DNA of 13,547 nucleotides. Origin: an uncultured Parabacteroides sp. (GTDB lineage: Bacteria > Bacteroidota > Bacteroidia > Bacteroidales > Tannerellaceae). The stretch lies in assembly GCA_900552465.1 (NCBI GenBank), contig URZO01000109.1:1-13547 (forward strand). The letters run 5' to 3'. The position numbers were made by a program, and so were the translations under genes. Under the pieces are notes generated by a model. The model was not told the origin of the DNA and did no database searches. It was given only the letters and a program-made list of their open reading frames with translations. This document shows, piece after piece, positions 1-7,510 of this stretch (positions within the stretch are counted from its first letter, which is position 1; every line of letters begins with the position of its first letter).

Positions 1-43
1 ACAAAACGGGAGTCAAAATGAAAACGGTTTCGTAATTGTTCAT
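1..43 (-). CDS. rpsF: 30S ribosomal protein S6, N-terminal 14 codons (partial, runs off the window)
   Basis: The minus strand from position 43 reads MNNYETVFILTPVL, which I recognise as the start of Bacteroidales ribosomal protein S6, the small-subunit protein that pairs with S18. Only 14 codons plus one base are present and the rest lies beyond position 1. Support comes from the promoter just upstream (87-117), which has near-consensus Bacteroides -33 and -7 boxes. In most bacteria rpsF is followed by rpsR and rplI, but that cannot be seen here. It marks a housekeeping boundary for the accessory cluster. The identification rests on few residues but the match is characteristic. Confidence 0.85.
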   Translation of the reverse strand, partial: MNNYETVFILTPVL

Positions 44-86
44 AAAACGCTGTTTTGTATTGTTATTACTAATAATTTTTGCGGTG

Positions 87-117
87 CAAAGGTAGGAACT
101 TTTTTTTATTCCACAAA
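87..117 (-). promoter_or_regulatory. Bacteroides-type promoter of rpsF
   Basis: On the minus strand TTTG (117-114) is followed after 19 bp by TACCTTTG (94-87). These match the Bacteroides primary-sigma -33 (TTTG) and -7 (TAnnTTTG) elements. Transcription should start near position 80, giving a leader of roughly 35-40 nt before the rpsF ATG at 43. The -33 box lies only 20 bp past the stop codon of the GntP gene, and no intrinsic terminator is visible between them, so read-through from the upstream operon into rpsF is possible. Confidence 0.8.
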
Positions 118-136
118 TAAATGCCGGTCTTTTTAA

Positions 137-1402
137 TTACATCAGCCAAGTCCACAGCTTACAACAGCCGATAGAACAGGCAGTCAAGGTCAGACCGACT
201 CCTGTTTCATAAAGAATCAACCGCAGCCGTTGGGCGATCGGGATTTCGACACATCCTCCCGTTGCATGGAAGAAAGATCCATGTGGCAGATGATCCAAAA
301 CCGTCGCACTGGCATTAACCATCGCGGCTCCCCAAACGCCGGACAGGCCGGAATTCAGTATTGCTGTTGAAAAAGACGAAGATGCGATCGTAGCGCCTGC
401 CGTCGTAGAAGCAGTGGCAGCAGACATCAGGACGCCGGCGACCGGAGCAATCATAAAATCGCTGATATGCCAACTGCCGAGCAAAGCAAGCAGGTCCGAA
501 TTCAAGTCCGATGCTTTGATAATCCCAGCTATCGTCCCGGTGCCGACCAGAAGAATCGCAACCGAAGACATTTTGCCGAGCCCATATTCCAGACTGTCGC
601 CCAACACACTCCAGCGTCTCATCGCAACCATCCCGGCGAAGCCTCCCAACGGCAAGGCGACCAGCGGATCTATCGTTATGCCGGCCAAGGGGCGCAAGGC
701 TAACAACAAAACCGTCACGACAGGCGCTGTCATACTGGCCCAAAACGGCGGCAAGTCTTCATCAGGTCCAACCGGACCTGAATCAACCGCCCTCACCGTC
801 CGGAAATCTTTATCGGGAAACAAGCGCACAATCACCCAGACTGTTATAACAAAGCCTATCAATGCCGGCACTAAATTGGCCGCCATAACAGAAGAGAGCG
901 GCGCATTAAAATTCTCAGCCGCAATAAGCGTATTCGGATTCGGAGAAATAATATTCCCACATTTCGCACCACCAATCATGGCCAACAGCAATTTCAGACG
1001 CGAGCAAGAATGGCGGCTCGCGATCGTCAGCGCCACAGGGGCAACCGTGATCACAGCCACATCCACAAACACCCCGATAGCCGTAAGCAGCATGGTCGAA
1101 AAAGCCAGGGAGAAGTAGACATGCTTCACCCCTAAACGCCTCACGATTGTCTGCGAAATCGACGCAGCGGCTCCTGTACGGATCAAAATCCCAGACAGAA
1201 CCCCAGCCGTCAATATACGTATAATAGCCGGCACAAGCGCCTGTATGCCGGTGACCATAGACGTTACAGTCGTTGTCAACCCCAAGCCTCCAATCAAACC
1301 TCCGATTAAGGCACCGATTATCATGCTGTAGACAGGCGACGCCTTTCGCACAATCAGCACGATGCAAAGCAACAGCCCGATGAGGGCTCCACATGTACTC
1401 AT
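137..1402 (-). CDS. GntP-family permease (gluconate/sugar-acid:H+ symporter type)
   Basis: This is a 421-residue, strongly hydrophobic protein with about 10-12 predicted membrane segments and no signal peptide. It resembles the GntP family of inner-membrane symporters for gluconate, glycerate and similar hydroxy acids. The conserved loop GNIISPNPNT (residues 149-158) is typical of a GntP subgroup, and family-like segments follow (TASTTAGATIASS, NASATVLDHLPHGSFFH). The length fits the family. Its ATG overlaps the stop of the serine hydrolase by 4 bp (1399-1402), implying translational coupling. As last gene of the cluster it probably imports the acidic product made in the periplasm. Substrate specificity cannot be assigned, and no cytoplasmic kinase or reductase for the product is present in the window. 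Confidence 0.82.
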   Translation of the reverse strand: MSTCGALIGLLLCIVLIVRKASPVYSMIIGALIGGLIGGLGLTTTVTSMVTGIQALVPAIIRILTAGVLSGILIRTGAAASISQTIVRRLGVKHVYFSLAFSTMLLTAIGVFVDVAVITVAPVALTIASRHSCSRLKLLLAMIGGAKCGNIISPNPNTLIAAENFNAPLSSVMAANLVPALIGFVITVWVIVRLFPDKDFRTVRAVDSGPVGPDEDLPPFWASMTAPVVTVLLLALRPLAGITIDPLVALPLGGFAGMVAMRRWSVLGDSLEYGLGKMSSVAILLVGTGTIAGIIKASDLNSDLLALLGSWHISDFMIAPVAGVLMSAATASTTAGATIASSSFSTAILNSGLSGVWGAAMVNASATVLDHLPHGSFFHATGGCVEIPIAQRLRLILYETGVGLTLTACSIGCCKLWTWLM

Positions 1403-2541
1403 AAATGATATTTAGTCTCTACTTCTTTCCAGAAAAGCTGGCAGGCTTCACCATATTTGGGAAGGTCCTGCTGCAAAATATAAATCATGACAATCACACC
1501 GTCTTTCAGATAGAACCTGGAATCTGTGCCATAGGCGCCTCCATGTCCGATCCAATTATCAGCAATGGCCCAACCCAGGCCACGCGGTTCCTTAATATTC
1601 TCGCCCGTCTGGTCTTTTCCTAATTCCGAGACGGAGCTTTCCGTCAACAATCTCTTCCCGTTAAAGACACCTTTATTGGCAATCATCTGATAGAATTTCA
1701 CCAGGTCGACCGGTGTAGAGAAAAGTCCCCCGGCAGCTTCAGCAAAACGTTTGCTTCTATCGTCCAACGGATATTGCAACTGGTCGATAACCGTCTCTTC
1801 CAATTTACCATCTTTGCCTAACTTGTAAGGGATCACCAACTTATCCAATTGTTTCCCAGCCGGCCAGAACGTAGTGTTTGTCATTCCAAGAGGCTCAAAC
1901 ACCCTCTTTTGCAGGAAATCGGCATACGGCATCCCGGAAACCCGTTCCACAATCGTTGCCGCAATATTCAGGCTCTGGTTTGAATAAGAGAATTTCTCTC
2001 CCGGTTCGGCAATAAGAGGAGTCATCGCCGTCGCATAAAGGCTGAGACTGAAGGGCAGCACGTCTATCTTACCCGTCCGTTCCTGAATGCCGGCAACCCA
2101 TGCCATGCCACTGGTATGCGTAAGAAGCAACCGCAAAGTGATAGGTTTTGTAACCCGTTCGGTAACCTGCCAACTGTCGCGACTGACACGGCTGACCTTC
2201 ATATCTTTCAATTCGGGAAGATAAGTCGTGATCGGTTCATCCAGATTCAATTTTCCCTCATCGACAAGCATCATGACCGCCACTCCGGTAATCGGTTTAC
2301 TTTGAGAGGCAATCCAGAACAGAGAATTAGGCTCCATCTTTTTGTTTTTCGCAATATCCTGATAACCGAGACATTCCATACTAAGAACTTTGTCTGCCTT
2401 AGCCACAACAGTAACAAAACCTGGTAACTCGCCCGAATCGACAAATGGTTGTAACACTTTACTGACATTTTGGGAAACAGCCGGCACAGAGGCCAATACC
2501 ATCATTGATAATAAAAGAAATAAAGAATTAACACGTTTCAT
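1399..2541 (-). CDS. Periplasmic serine hydrolase, beta-lactamase class C/esterase family (PF00144-type)
   Basis: This 380-residue protein has a signal peptide (residues 1 to about 23, ending near PAVSQ). The active-site motifs of the class C beta-lactamase/penicillin-binding-protein/EstB fold are present: S79-Q-S-K82 with the nucleophile Ser79, Y186-S-N188, and H333-G-G335 in the place of the lactamase KTG. An HxG third motif is usual for esterases, D-aminopeptidases and uncharacterised relatives, so beta-lactam resistance should not be inferred. It lies 98 bp after the cytochrome gene and overlaps the GntP gene by 4 bp. In context it may remove an acyl or amide group from the imported compound in the periplasm (inference). 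Its natural substrate is unknown. Confidence 0.88.
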   Translation of the reverse strand: MKRVNSLFLLLSMMVLASVPAVSQNVSKVLQPFVDSGELPGFVTVVAKADKVLSMECLGYQDIAKNKKMEPNSLFWIASQSKPITGVAVMMLVDEGKLNLDEPITTYLPELKDMKVSRVSRDSWQVTERVTKPITLRLLLTHTSGMAWVAGIQERTGKIDVLPFSLSLYATAMTPLIAEPGEKFSYSNQSLNIAATIVERVSGMPYADFLQKRVFEPLGMTNTTFWPAGKQLDKLVIPYKLGKDGKLEETVIDQLQYPLDDRSKRFAEAAGGLFSTPVDLVKFYQMIANKGVFNGKRLLTESSVSELGKDQTGENIKEPRGLGWAIADNWIGHGGAYGTDSRFYLKDGVIVMIYILQQDLPKYGEACQLFWKEVETKYHL

Positions 2542-2639
2542 TTCCAGTCACTTTAATTAAAAACTTATTATTAATATCATATCATTCAATTAAATACTAT
2601 CAACATGTATTACGCATCCGACCGGCTATTTCCCAGACA
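2542..2639 (-). other. AT-rich spacer between cytochrome and serine hydrolase genes
   Basis: This 98-bp non-coding spacer is very AT-rich near the hydrolase start. I see no perfect TAnnTTTG box and no convincing terminator hairpin. The nearest approximation is TAAGTTTT about 25 bp before the hydrolase ATG, with no TTTG at the proper distance. The two genes are probably in one transcription unit, but a weak separate promoter cannot be excluded. Confidence 0.4.
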
Positions 2640-3575
2640 TCACCTTTTCAGGTGTACATTACGAAAACTATTCTTCAACTGGTTTGAATGAGGATCATGA
2701 CAATCCAGGCAACTCATTCCCTCATACTCTCCGGTAGGAGTTTTATCGTCTTCCGTACCGATCTCACGACGACCATTCGGCGCATGACATTGCATACAAA
2801 GCCAGGCATTCGGGTCATCAGATACTTTCACGACAGAATCTTTATCGAACAGGGTCGTTTGATACAACTTGCCGGCCGGTAAATGACGTTTATCCGAACG
2901 CATATACAAAGCCGTGGTAGGACGCTTTGTCTCCTTCATTAAGACAGAACGTTCTTCCTTATTCTTTGCAATATACGGTTTATTTTGCAATTGTTCGGCA
3001 TGAACCTGATGACAAGCCAGACAAGTCATTGCCGGACGTTCCGCCTGCGATGCATCTTTGATATACCAATCCTCAGGCTTGCCATCCAAAGCCATCAGAT
3101 CATGGATCGTTCCGTCATAATGCATGCCGTGGCAACGGAAACAGTCCCAATAGGGTTTCTCCATCCGGTTATGCTCGGCATCCATAAATATCTCTTTATA
3201 AGTCGTCGAATGCGCACCAGCTTCCCAGGCTGCATGTTCAGCCTGATGACAAGTCACACAACGGGCTGCAACAGCCAACACTTGTTCCTCATTCAGATAG
3301 ACATCGTCATTCGTCTGTTTTTTAGTAAAATGGCTATATATCATTCCTGTCTTTTCAACAAGGCCTTTCATGCCATCACTCAGTGCAGTTCCATGACAAT
3401 CGATACAGCGAACATCCGAATGGGCCGAACTCTTCCACAACCGGCAGGCAGGAGTCACTTCATGACACTGCGCACATGTCATATCCGGGTCCAAAGAGAC
3501 CCAAACCTTATAACCGGCAAGGCAAGCAATGACTCCCCCCACAACAGCAATACCTATCCAATAGCGGGTTTTCAT
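2640..3575 (-). CDS. Membrane-anchored heptaheme c-type cytochrome (NapC/NrfH-like N-terminus)
   Basis: This 311-residue protein has one N-terminal hydrophobic segment (about residues 6-21) acting as signal anchor. Seven CXXCH heme c attachment motifs start at residues 34, 57, 106, 145, 185, 260 and 289. The first two hemes, joined by a segment with KSSAHSDV, resemble the quinol-interacting NapC/NirT/NrfH cytochromes, but that family usually has four or five hemes, so this is larger. It should sit on the periplasmic face and carry electrons between the flavoprotein dehydrogenase and the membrane quinone pool or another reductase. Its ATG overlaps the GMC gene stop by 4 bp (3572-3575), tying the two products together. 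Heme attachment requires a cytochrome c maturation system encoded elsewhere. Confidence 0.9.
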   Translation of the reverse strand: MKTRYWIGIAVVGGVIACLAGYKVWVSLDPDMTCAQCHEVTPACRLWKSSAHSDVRCIDCHGTALSDGMKGLVEKTGMIYSHFTKKQTNDDVYLNEEQVLAVAARCVTCHQAEHAAWEAGAHSTTYKEIFMDAEHNRMEKPYWDCFRCHGMHYDGTIHDLMALDGKPEDWYIKDASQAERPAMTCLACHQVHAEQLQNKPYIAKNKEERSVLMKETKRPTTALYMRSDKRHLPAGKLYQTTLFDKDSVVKVSDDPNAWLCMQCHAPNGRREIGTEDDKTPTGEYEGMSCLDCHDPHSNQLKNSFRNVHLKR

Positions 3576-5224
3576 GCTTCACCTCCTTCCATCCATTGTT
3601 TAACAATATGCTCACCGGTTCGAAACGCTAATGCCATAATCGTCAGTACCGGATTAAAGCCACCGTTGTTCACAAGCACGCTACCATCGGCTATATAAAG
3701 ATTATCCAGGTCGTGCACACGGCAATACTTATCCACCACAGATGTGGCAGGATCATTCCCCATACGGCAAGTTCCGGCCTGATGCTGTCCGCCGGTTTGC
3801 CCCCGGCCTCCTCCTTGCTTCCAAACCTGTTTCGCACCAGCTTCCTTCAATACCTCCACCGCTTTTTCCTGAAGGAACTCCACATGCTTCTGGTCTATCG
3901 GATGACGGCCGCCGGAGATAGCAACAACCGGTATCCCCCAAAAATCTTTCACCATATCATCGACCGTCACACGCATATCAAAATTAGGAATCTCCTGTAT
4001 CGGTCCCTGAAAACATTCGAGCCGGTAATAATTCTCCCGTTGGAATTTCTTATGTTCCAATCCCCAACGGGGAGACTGAGGCGGCCTGTTACCCGAAAAA
4101 GCATACGGCAACTGATAAAATTCATTCGCCAGCAACCCACCGCCCACTATACCTTCGTTATGATGATTGTAATCCATAATACCAACCGTTGCTCCGGGTC
4201 CCTGCAAATCCATAATATCGAAATCAAACAATCCTTTGGCTCCACAATAAGCATGTCCCTGCAAATTACGCCCCACCCAATCATTATCATTACCGATCCC
4301 ATTCGGGAACCTGGCAGATTTGGAATTAAGCAGAAGCCGTGCTGTTTCCGTTGCCGAAGCAGCTACAACGATTATATCGGCATCCATCCTGCACTCTTTG
4401 TTGTTCTCATCAAAATAAGAGGCAGCCACTGCCCGGTGCTTATCGTCCGTATGTATCTTGAATACAAAACAGTTTGTTTTCACTTCGCAGTTTCCGGTCT
4501 GCATAGCCACCGGAATCACCGTATTATGCGTTCCGTTCTTCGCGTTTACCGGGCAGGCATATCCGCAGCAAGTCCGGTTCCGGATACAGGCAGCCCTTCC
4601 ATTATAGGCGACGGAGTTACGAAGCATAGGAATCGGAAAGGGATGAAGCCCCATCCGTTTACAAGTCTCGGCAAGAATTCTGCCGTCTTTATTATATTCG
4701 AAAGCAGGCATCGGATAAGGTTCATGCTGATTGGGAGCAAACGGATTTTCAGACATATCGCCGGATACGCCGACTTCGCGTTCCGCTTTACTGTAATAAG
4801 GTGCCAGCTCTTCATACGTAATCGGCCAGTCTGCCAATGTCGAACCTTCCACTTCCCCATATTCTGATTTCAGCCGGAAATCCTCCGGCATAAAACGCCA
4901 TGCCATAGCGCCATAAGAAACTGTCCCGGACCCGACACAAGCCGCCACATGGTTGTAAGCACCGGATTGCGGTGTCACAATCTGCTTACTCCCATCATCA
5001 TGGATGATGACACGGGGATTCTTCTTCCAATCCGGCCCAAAAGCAGACCCCAAATCCTGTACACGCTGCGAAATCAGCTCGTCATTTATATGCTCATCGT
5101 AAACAGGCCAGTCGCCACGCTCGAAAAGCGTCACATGAATACCATTCACGGCCAATTCCTTCGCAACGACACCTCCACCGGCACCGGCACCGATCACGAT
5201 CGCTTTTTTTTGTATTTTACTCAT
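3572..5224 (-). CDS. GMC-family FAD-dependent dehydrogenase, flavoprotein subunit (gluconate 2-dehydrogenase / glucoside 3-dehydrogenase type)
   Basis: This 550-residue GMC oxidoreductase opens with the FAD-binding Rossmann motif GAGAGG (residues 12-17) and an acidic strand end at Glu35. The flavin segment GSGTVSYGAMAWR lies at residues 99-110. The C-terminus carries the catalytic pair of the family: His481 in GGQHQAGTCRMG and Asn524 in GGFNPVLT. A cysteine group (Cys213, Cys219, Cys220, Cys224) resembles the region that binds a 3Fe-4S cluster in bacterial FAD-glucose dehydrogenases. It has no signal peptide and overlaps the subunit-3 gene by 8 bp, so it is probably exported folded with that partner. 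It would oxidise an alcohol group of a sugar, aldonate or glycoside and pass electrons to the adjacent cytochrome. The exact substrate is unknown. Confidence 0.9.
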   Translation of the reverse strand: MSKIQKKAIVIGAGAGGGVVAKELAVNGIHVTLFERGDWPVYDEHINDELISQRVQDLGSAFGPDWKKNPRVIIHDDGSKQIVTPQSGAYNHVAACVGSGTVSYGAMAWRFMPEDFRLKSEYGEVEGSTLADWPITYEELAPYYSKAEREVGVSGDMSENPFAPNQHEPYPMPAFEYNKDGRILAETCKRMGLHPFPIPMLRNSVAYNGRAACIRNRTCCGYACPVNAKNGTHNTVIPVAMQTGNCEVKTNCFVFKIHTDDKHRAVAASYFDENNKECRMDADIIVVAASATETARLLLNSKSARFPNGIGNDNDWVGRNLQGHAYCGAKGLFDFDIMDLQGPGATVGIMDYNHHNEGIVGGGLLANEFYQLPYAFSGNRPPQSPRWGLEHKKFQRENYYRLECFQGPIQEIPNFDMRVTVDDMVKDFWGIPVVAISGGRHPIDQKHVEFLQEKAVEVLKEAGAKQVWKQGGGRGQTGGQHQAGTCRMGNDPATSVVDKYCRVHDLDNLYIADGSVLVNNGGFNPVLTIMALAFRTGEHIVKQWMEGGEA

Positions 5225-5759
5225 ATCTGTTCTGCCCTATTAATAATGGATAATCGAGCCTCATCATACGATAGCTCACGTAGTCTTTATTACCGCCATG
5301 CCGGGGAGGACCGTAATATCCCTGCATTGTGTTACGCAGGACCATATTAAAAAATGATCTCTGAGAAACATCTTTCCAATACGTTTCAGGAAGTTCATTA
5401 CGTTCCATCTGCTGCAATATGGAATACTGCTGTTCCCAGGACAGATTTGCAAAAGATTTCCGGAACGTTTCACTGCAAAACTTTTCCAAAGCCTGAATAC
5501 CATTCTTATAATCAGGTTGAAGTTCCGGAAAACGCTGATAGAGCAGTTTGTCTATAAAATTAACGACTCCTGCCTCTTTCGCTCCCGGGAAGTCATCCGC
5601 AGGAATAAATTGCTCGCAAATAGCGCCTAAACACTCGCTTTCTTCAACAGAAAAACAACGACATTGCTGTCTCTCTATTTCATTTTTACAAGCCGGCATC
5701 AGCAATAAGCTACCATACAAAGCTATGCACTGTTTTATAAAAGCCCGTCGGTTAACCAT
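5217..5759 (-). CDS. Gluconate 2-dehydrogenase subunit 3 family protein (small/hitchhiker subunit), probable lipoprotein
   Basis: This 180-residue protein matches the small subunit that accompanies GMC dehydrogenases. Recognisable features are FIPADDFPGAKEAGVVNFID (residues 51-70) and the C-terminal YYGPPRHGGNKDY (148-160). Its N-terminus, NRRAFIKQ followed by a hydrophobic stretch, looks like a twin-arginine signal (Arg4-Arg5). Cys24 follows as a possible relaxed lipobox (LMPAC). In related dehydrogenases this subunit carries the Tat signal and takes the folded flavoprotein across the membrane, which fits the signal-less GMC neighbour here. The gene overlaps the GMC gene by 8 bp and starts 95 bp after susD. 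It is probably required for export and stability, not for catalysis. Confidence 0.85.
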   Translation of the reverse strand: MVNRRAFIKQCIALYGSLLLMPACKNEIERQQCRCFSVEESECLGAICEQFIPADDFPGAKEAGVVNFIDKLLYQRFPELQPDYKNGIQALEKFCSETFRKSFANLSWEQQYSILQQMERNELPETYWKDVSQRSFFNMVLRNTMQGYYGPPRHGGNKDYVSYRMMRLDYPLLIGQNRYE

Positions 5760-5787
5760 AGTATTAATTTATTGTTTATATCAGAAT

Positions 5788-5829
5788 TTCAACCGGTTAA
5801 AGATATGAAATATTATCTAACCGGTTGAA
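5788..5829 (-). repeat. Intercistronic hairpin between susD and the dehydrogenase genes (two AACCGGTT palindromes)
   Basis: Perfect 12-bp inverted arms TTCAACCGGTTA (5788-5799) and TAACCGGTTGAA (5818-5829) flank an 18-nt loop, within which GATA/TATC can add four more pairs. The hairpin begins about 25 nt after the susD stop. No T-run follows on the minus strand, so it is not a standard intrinsic terminator. It could stabilise the 3' end of a processed susCD message. Each arm also contains the self-palindrome AACCGGTT, 28 bp apart, so a paired DNA-binding site is an alternative. Confidence 0.75.
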
Positions 5830-5854
5830 GTCCCATTATTAATATTTATACATT

Positions 5855-7498
5855 TTAATATAATGCATCAGAGCCTGTCCAACCCGGGTTTTGTTCCAAA
5901 ACGCCATTGGAAAGTAATATCTCATTTTCAGGAATAGGAAGAAAGCCGCCTGTTTCCGGTCTGAACTTAACGGTAACCGTCATCGGGACATTCATAGTCC
6001 GGGCCGGAACATTCACGATTTTATTAATTTCTTTTTCCGCATCTCCCCAGCGCAGCAAATCATAATACCGGATACCTTCAAAGGCAAGTTCATACCGCCT
6101 CTCCTTTTTTATATTCTCCAACGTTACCGGGACAGAAGGTAATCCTACTCTTTTCCGAACCTGATCCAAATAGGATTGTGCATGAGCCGAACCCAGCTCC
6201 GCTCCCATCAGCAATACATCGGCAAAACGTATAACGACCAAGTCTTGTGTATTGTTTTCCTGGAAATTAGTTGTAGCACCATACAGTTCGCAACTATAAT
6301 TGACAACATTCCCGGCAGCATTCCGGACATTGACCGGCATATACTTCTTCTGCCAATAACCCGTTTCCTGTTGGTTGTTCTCACCATTCCAAATAAAGCC
6401 GGTAGTTCCTTCTTCCGGATCTTCTACATTATAAATCGACGCTTTCTTTCTGATATCATCGTCGGGCCACTGAGTATACAGCATCGGGTTTACAGTTCCG
6501 AATCCCCATCCTTTGCCAAAAGGTATCTGATCCTGCCCTTTAATACCGAAATACAAATTGGTTTTATTGCTGAATCCATTTCCCAGAGGAGAATATTTCC
6601 AGGCAAAAACGGTTTCGATGTTATCTCCATTCTCGCCAATCCACTCCAACTGATTATCCCTGGCATACCCATACTCTTTATTTGATATGGAATACGGCCA
6701 TAGATTTCTATAGTCAGAAATCAACCCATGTCCGCTATTCGCAATACAATCATCAATATTACTGACCACATACTCTTTATTCAAAACAGTCTGATCGGAT
6801 AGCCGTATGGATTCGGCTTTATAGTAACCGCTATAAAACAGATAAGCTTTTGCCAGTAATGCCTGGGCCGCCCATTTAGTTGCCAAAGATTTTTCCTGGT
6901 CGGAAATATCCTGATAACGAACCGACGGTAACAACTCTATCGCTTTCTTCAAGTCAGAGAAAATACAGGCATACAGTTCTTCCGGTGATGCTTTAGGAAC
7001 AGACTCGACTTGTGTGGACAAAACCAAAGGCACCGTGCCGAATAAACGGCATAAGTCAAAATACATATATGCTCTCAGAAAATGAGCCTGCCCTAATATC
7101 TTGTTTTTCTGCACCTCGTTTCCCCAAGGCACCCTGTCTATATTCTCCATGACAAAATGAGTTCTATAAATACCCCGGTAATATTTACTCCAGATACCCG
7201 AATACATATTATCCTGGCTTTTCTTATATTCATTCACGGCCAATATCATCCTGTCGACCGTACTGCCGCCACCAAAGCGGTCGTCAGACATGATCTCAGC
7301 AAGCAAGAAAAATGTTTGCCAAAAAGGATCTTTGATTTCCCCTATCGCGGCATAGGCCGACAGCAATGAAGAATACACATCCTCAGACGTTTGAGGAAAA
7401 TTGGAAGAGTTCTTTTGTGTCAAGTCTTCCGTATCCAGAAAATCTGAACACGACAAGAATATGCAAATGCTAATTATAAATAGACTTATCTTTTTCAT
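5855..7498 (-). CDS. SusD/RagB-family outer-membrane nutrient-binding lipoprotein
   Basis: This 547-residue protein has a lipoprotein signal, with Cys17 followed by SDFLDTED; the acidic residues fit Bacteroidetes lipoprotein surface export. Family features include the early helical TPR-like region (AHFLRAYMYFDLCRLFG; AAQALLAKAYLFYSGYY) and the C-terminal RRYELAFEGIRYYDLLRWG, typical of SusD homologues. It acts as the lid that captures ligand on the SusC barrel at the cell surface. Its start is 12 bp after the susC stop, the usual tight pairing. The sequence does not identify the ligand, and no CAZyme in the locus helps define it. Confidence 0.97.
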   Translation of the reverse strand: MKKISLFIISICIFLSCSDFLDTEDLTQKNSSNFPQTSEDVYSSLLSAYAAIGEIKDPFWQTFFLLAEIMSDDRFGGGSTVDRMILAVNEYKKSQDNMYSGIWSKYYRGIYRTHFVMENIDRVPWGNEVQKNKILGQAHFLRAYMYFDLCRLFGTVPLVLSTQVESVPKASPEELYACIFSDLKKAIELLPSVRYQDISDQEKSLATKWAAQALLAKAYLFYSGYYKAESIRLSDQTVLNKEYVVSNIDDCIANSGHGLISDYRNLWPYSISNKEYGYARDNQLEWIGENGDNIETVFAWKYSPLGNGFSNKTNLYFGIKGQDQIPFGKGWGFGTVNPMLYTQWPDDDIRKKASIYNVEDPEEGTTGFIWNGENNQQETGYWQKKYMPVNVRNAAGNVVNYSCELYGATTNFQENNTQDLVVIRFADVLLMGAELGSAHAQSYLDQVRKRVGLPSVPVTLENIKKERRYELAFEGIRYYDLLRWGDAEKEINKIVNVPARTMNVPMTVTVKFRPETGGFLPIPENEILLSNGVLEQNPGWTGSDALY

Positions 7499-7510
7499 AA
7501 CAATACCTTT

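Noticed and set aside
414..1118. Plus-strand open frame of 234 codons opposite the GntP gene
   Set aside because: It is a shadow of the permease frame, with no promoter and no domain.
1399..2541. Beta-lactamase resistance gene
   Set aside because: The fold motifs are present, but the third motif is HGG instead of KTG and the context is metabolic, so resistance is not supported.
3713..4867. Plus-strand open frame of 384 codons opposite the GMC gene
   Set aside because: It resembles no family I know, and the minus strand encodes an intact GMC protein with all expected motifs.
5788..5829. Intrinsic terminator after susD
   Set aside because: The stem is strong but is followed by GAAATTCTGATA, not a T-run, in the direction of transcription.
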